Origin: Posidonia oceanica
Taxonomy: Eukaryota > Streptophyta > Magnoliopsida > Alismatales > Posidoniaceae
Direction of reading: 5' to 3'
Assembly (NCBI GenBank): GCA_037176725.1
Contig: JAZBRS010000020.1
Location: 89,350,001 to 89,414,000 of the forward strand
Length of the DNA stretch: 64,000 nt
Shown: positions 61,601-64,000 of the stretch, piece after piece
Position numbering within the stretch: position 1 is the stretch's first letter
Layout: each line of letters opens with the position of its first letter
Notes under the pieces: generated by a model
Seen by the model: the letters and a program-made list of their open reading frames with translations, nothing else
The model's database searches: none
What the model was told of the DNA's origin: nothing
Position numbers and translations under genes: made by a program

Positions 61601-64000
61601 TGTGAGCAAACATCGCCACGAAGGGGCAAGTAAGGGCTTGTCCTCAAATTAAGGATGCAAGCGAACAAACAGACGTGACTTCGAAAAGGCACTCATTGAC
61701 GCTCGTCCTCAAATTAAGGAAGCAAGCTAACGTGACTACGAAGGGGCATGTAAGGGCTTGTCCCCAAAATAAGGAAGTAAGCAAACAAACATACGAGATT
61801 TCGAAAAGGCACGCAAAGGTGCTCGTTCTCAAATTAAGGAAGCGAGCAAACCTGACTTGACTTTGCATGTAAGGGCATGTCCACAAATTAAGGATCCAAG
61901 CAAACAAATAGACTTGACTTCGAAAAGGCACGCAAAGGCGCCCGTCCTCAAATTTAGGAAGCGAGCAAACATGACTACGAAGGGGCATGTAAGGGCATGT
62001 CCTCAAGTTAAGGAAGCAAGCAAACAAACAGACGTGACTTCGAAAAGACACGCAAAGGCGCACATCCTCAAATTAAGGAAGCGAGCAAACATGACCACGA
62101 AGGGGCATGTTTGGGCTTGTCCTCAAATTAAGGAAACAAGCAAACAAACAGATGTGACATCGAAAAGGCACGCAAAAACGCTCGTCCTAAAATTGAGGAA
62201 GGGAGCAAACATGACCACGAAGGCGCATGTAAGGGCTTGTCCTCAAATTAAGGAAGCATGCAAACAAACAGACGTGACTTCGAAAAGGCACGCAACGGCA
62301 CTCGTCCTCAAATTAAGTAAGCGAGCAAACATGACCACGAAGGGGCATGTAAGGGCTTGTCCTCAAATTATGGAAGCAAGCAAACAAACAGACGTGACTT
62401 CGAAAAGGCACGCAAAGGCACTCATCCACAAATTTCGGAAGCGAGCAAACATTACCATGAAGGGGCATGTAAGTGTCTCGTCCTCAAATTAAGGAAGCAA
62501 GCAAACCTACAGACGTGACTTCAAAAAGGCACGCGAAGGCGCTCGTCCTCAAATTGAGGAAGCGAGCAAACAAGAGCATGAAGGGGCATGTTAGGGCTTG
62601 TCCGTAAATTGTGGAAGCGAACCAATAAACAGACGTGACTACGAAATGGCACGCAAAGGTGCTCGTCCTCAAATTAAGGAAGCGAGCAAACATGATGACG
62701 AATGGGCAAGTACGGGCTTGTCTTCAAATTAAGGAAGTTAGCAAACAAACAGATGTGACTTCGAAAAGGCACGCAATCGCGCTCGTCCTCAAATTATGGA
62801 GGTGAGAAAACACTACCACGAAGGGGCATATATGGGCTTGTCCTCAAATTAAGGAAGCAAGCAGACAAACAGACGTGACTACGAAAAGACACGCAAAGGT
62901 GGTCGTCCTCAAAATAGGGAAGCGAGCAAACACGACCACGAAGGGCCCGTTAGGGCTTGTCCTCAAATTATGGAAGCAAGCAAACTAACAGACGTGACTT
63001 CGAAAAGGCACGCAAAGGCGCTCGTCCTCAAATTAAGGTTGCGAGCAAACCTGTCCTTGAAGGGGCCTGTGAGGGCTTGTCCTCAAATTACAGAAGCAAG
63101 CAAACAAATAGACCTGACTTCGAAAAGGGACACAAAGGTGCTTGTCCATAAATTAAGGAAGCGAGCAAACATGACCACGATGGGATATGAAAGGGCTTGT
63201 CCTCAATTTAAGGAAGCTAGCAAACAAACAGACGTGACTTCGGTAAAGCACGCAAAGGTACTCGTCCTCAAATTGCGGAAGCGAGCAAACATGACCACGA
63301 AGGGGCATGTAAGGGCTTATTCTCAAATTACGGAAGCAAGCTAACAAACAGACGTGACTTCGGAAAGGCACGCAAAGGCGCTCGTCCTCAAATTAAGGAA
63401 GTGAGCAAACATGAGAACGAAGGGGCATGTAAGGGCTCGTCCTCAAATTATGGAAGCAAGCAGACAAACAGACGTGATTTCTAAAAGGCACGCAAACGCC
63501 CACAACCTCAAATTAAGGAAGTGAGCAAACATGACCACGACGGGGTATGTCAGGGCATGTCCTCAAATTAAGGAACCAAGCAAACAAACAGACGTTACTA
63601 TGAAAAGGCACGCATAGGCACTCATCCTCAAATTTAGGAAGCGAGCAAACATGACAACGATGGGGCATGTAACGGCTTGTCCTCAAATTAAGGAAGCAAG
63701 CAAACAAAGAGACGTGACTTCGAAAAGGCACGCAAAGGCGCTCGTCCTCAAATTAAGGAAGCGAGCAAACATGACCACAAAGGGGCATGTAAGGGCTTGT
63801 CCACAAATTAAGTAAGCAAGCAAACAAACAGTCGTGACTTCGAAAAGGCATGCAAAGGAGCTCGTCCTAAAATTGAGGAAGCGAGCAAACATGACCACGA
63901 AGGCGCATGTAAGGGCGTGTCCTCAAATAAAGGAAGCAAGCAAACAAACAGATGTGACTTCGAAAAGGCACGCAAAGGCGCTCCTCCTCCAATTAAGGAA
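58690..64000. repeat. 120-bp satellite array, right block
   Basis: This is the same 120-bp A/B dimer satellite as the left block, in the same orientation, resuming directly after the 5' LTR of the retrotransposon and running off the window end. It corresponds to about 44 units. The first 790 bases or so match 27642-28432 at a constant offset of 31048, which equals the element plus its target duplication (26690) plus 4358. So the two blocks were one array before the insertion. Open frames here, such as 60595-61407 (+), are products of the in-frame period. Confidence 0.97.

Noticed and set aside
58690..64000. CRISPR array or other prokaryotic repeat-spacer system
   Set aside because: There are no unique spacers of constant length between identical repeats. 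The units are head-to-tail diverged copies, and the setting is a plant retrotransposon.

Overview
The window looks like heterochromatin from a plant, probably a flowering plant. It holds one very large LTR retrotransposon inserted in a long satellite array. I recognise no host gene, rRNA, tRNA or CRISPR array. The plant assignment rests on the element: its Ty3/gypsy pol carries an extra archaeal-type RNase H between the original RNase H and integrase. That is the signature of the plant Tat group (Ogre/Retand relatives). Its 26.7 kb length and 5.7 kb LTRs are Ogre-like. The species cannot be told.

Layout. (1) 1-32004: uninterrupted tandem satellite, 120-bp unit, each unit made of two related subunits of about 65 bp (A) and 55 bp (B). 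The array is overlaid by nested longer-range duplications with offsets of 785, 2028, about 4358 and 8614 bp. (2) 32005-58689: LTR retrotransposon on the minus strand. Its 5' LTR is 52970-58689 and its 3' LTR is 32005-37667. (3) 58690-64000: the same satellite resumes in register after a degenerate 5-bp target duplication (CATGC / CCCGC). An uninterrupted satellite paralogue at 27642-27646 reads CACGC and shows the empty site.

Inside the element, reading right to left: primer binding site (52951-52968), about 1.2 kb leader, gag (51790 to about 50150, continuing in another frame), CHHC zinc knuckle and aspartic protease (to about 48085), a G-patch-like segment and a low-complexity linker with stops, reverse transcriptase with a degenerate RNase H, archaeal-type RNase H, integrase (to 42859), a separate 3' ORF of plant-mobile-domain/DUF7745 type (41482-40280), a 1.7 kb zone of hairpin-forming minisatellites, a polypurine tract and the 3' LTR. 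Gag and pol show at least two frame breaks and seven in-frame stops, and the 3' ORF has one more stop. One catalytic residue of the archaeal RNase H is also changed. This copy is therefore almost certainly unable to make its own full polyprotein, although some stops between protease and RT could lie in an Ogre-type intron.

Most interesting points: repeats upstream of the polypurine tract share a GATA...TATC hairpin plan, and a putative stem base pair co-varies in all 19 copies of one family; the LTR has a GC-rich, exon-like block ending in a strong splice-donor sequence; the satellite consensus keeps one fully open 40-codon frame; and a paralogous empty site allows the insertion to be dissected.
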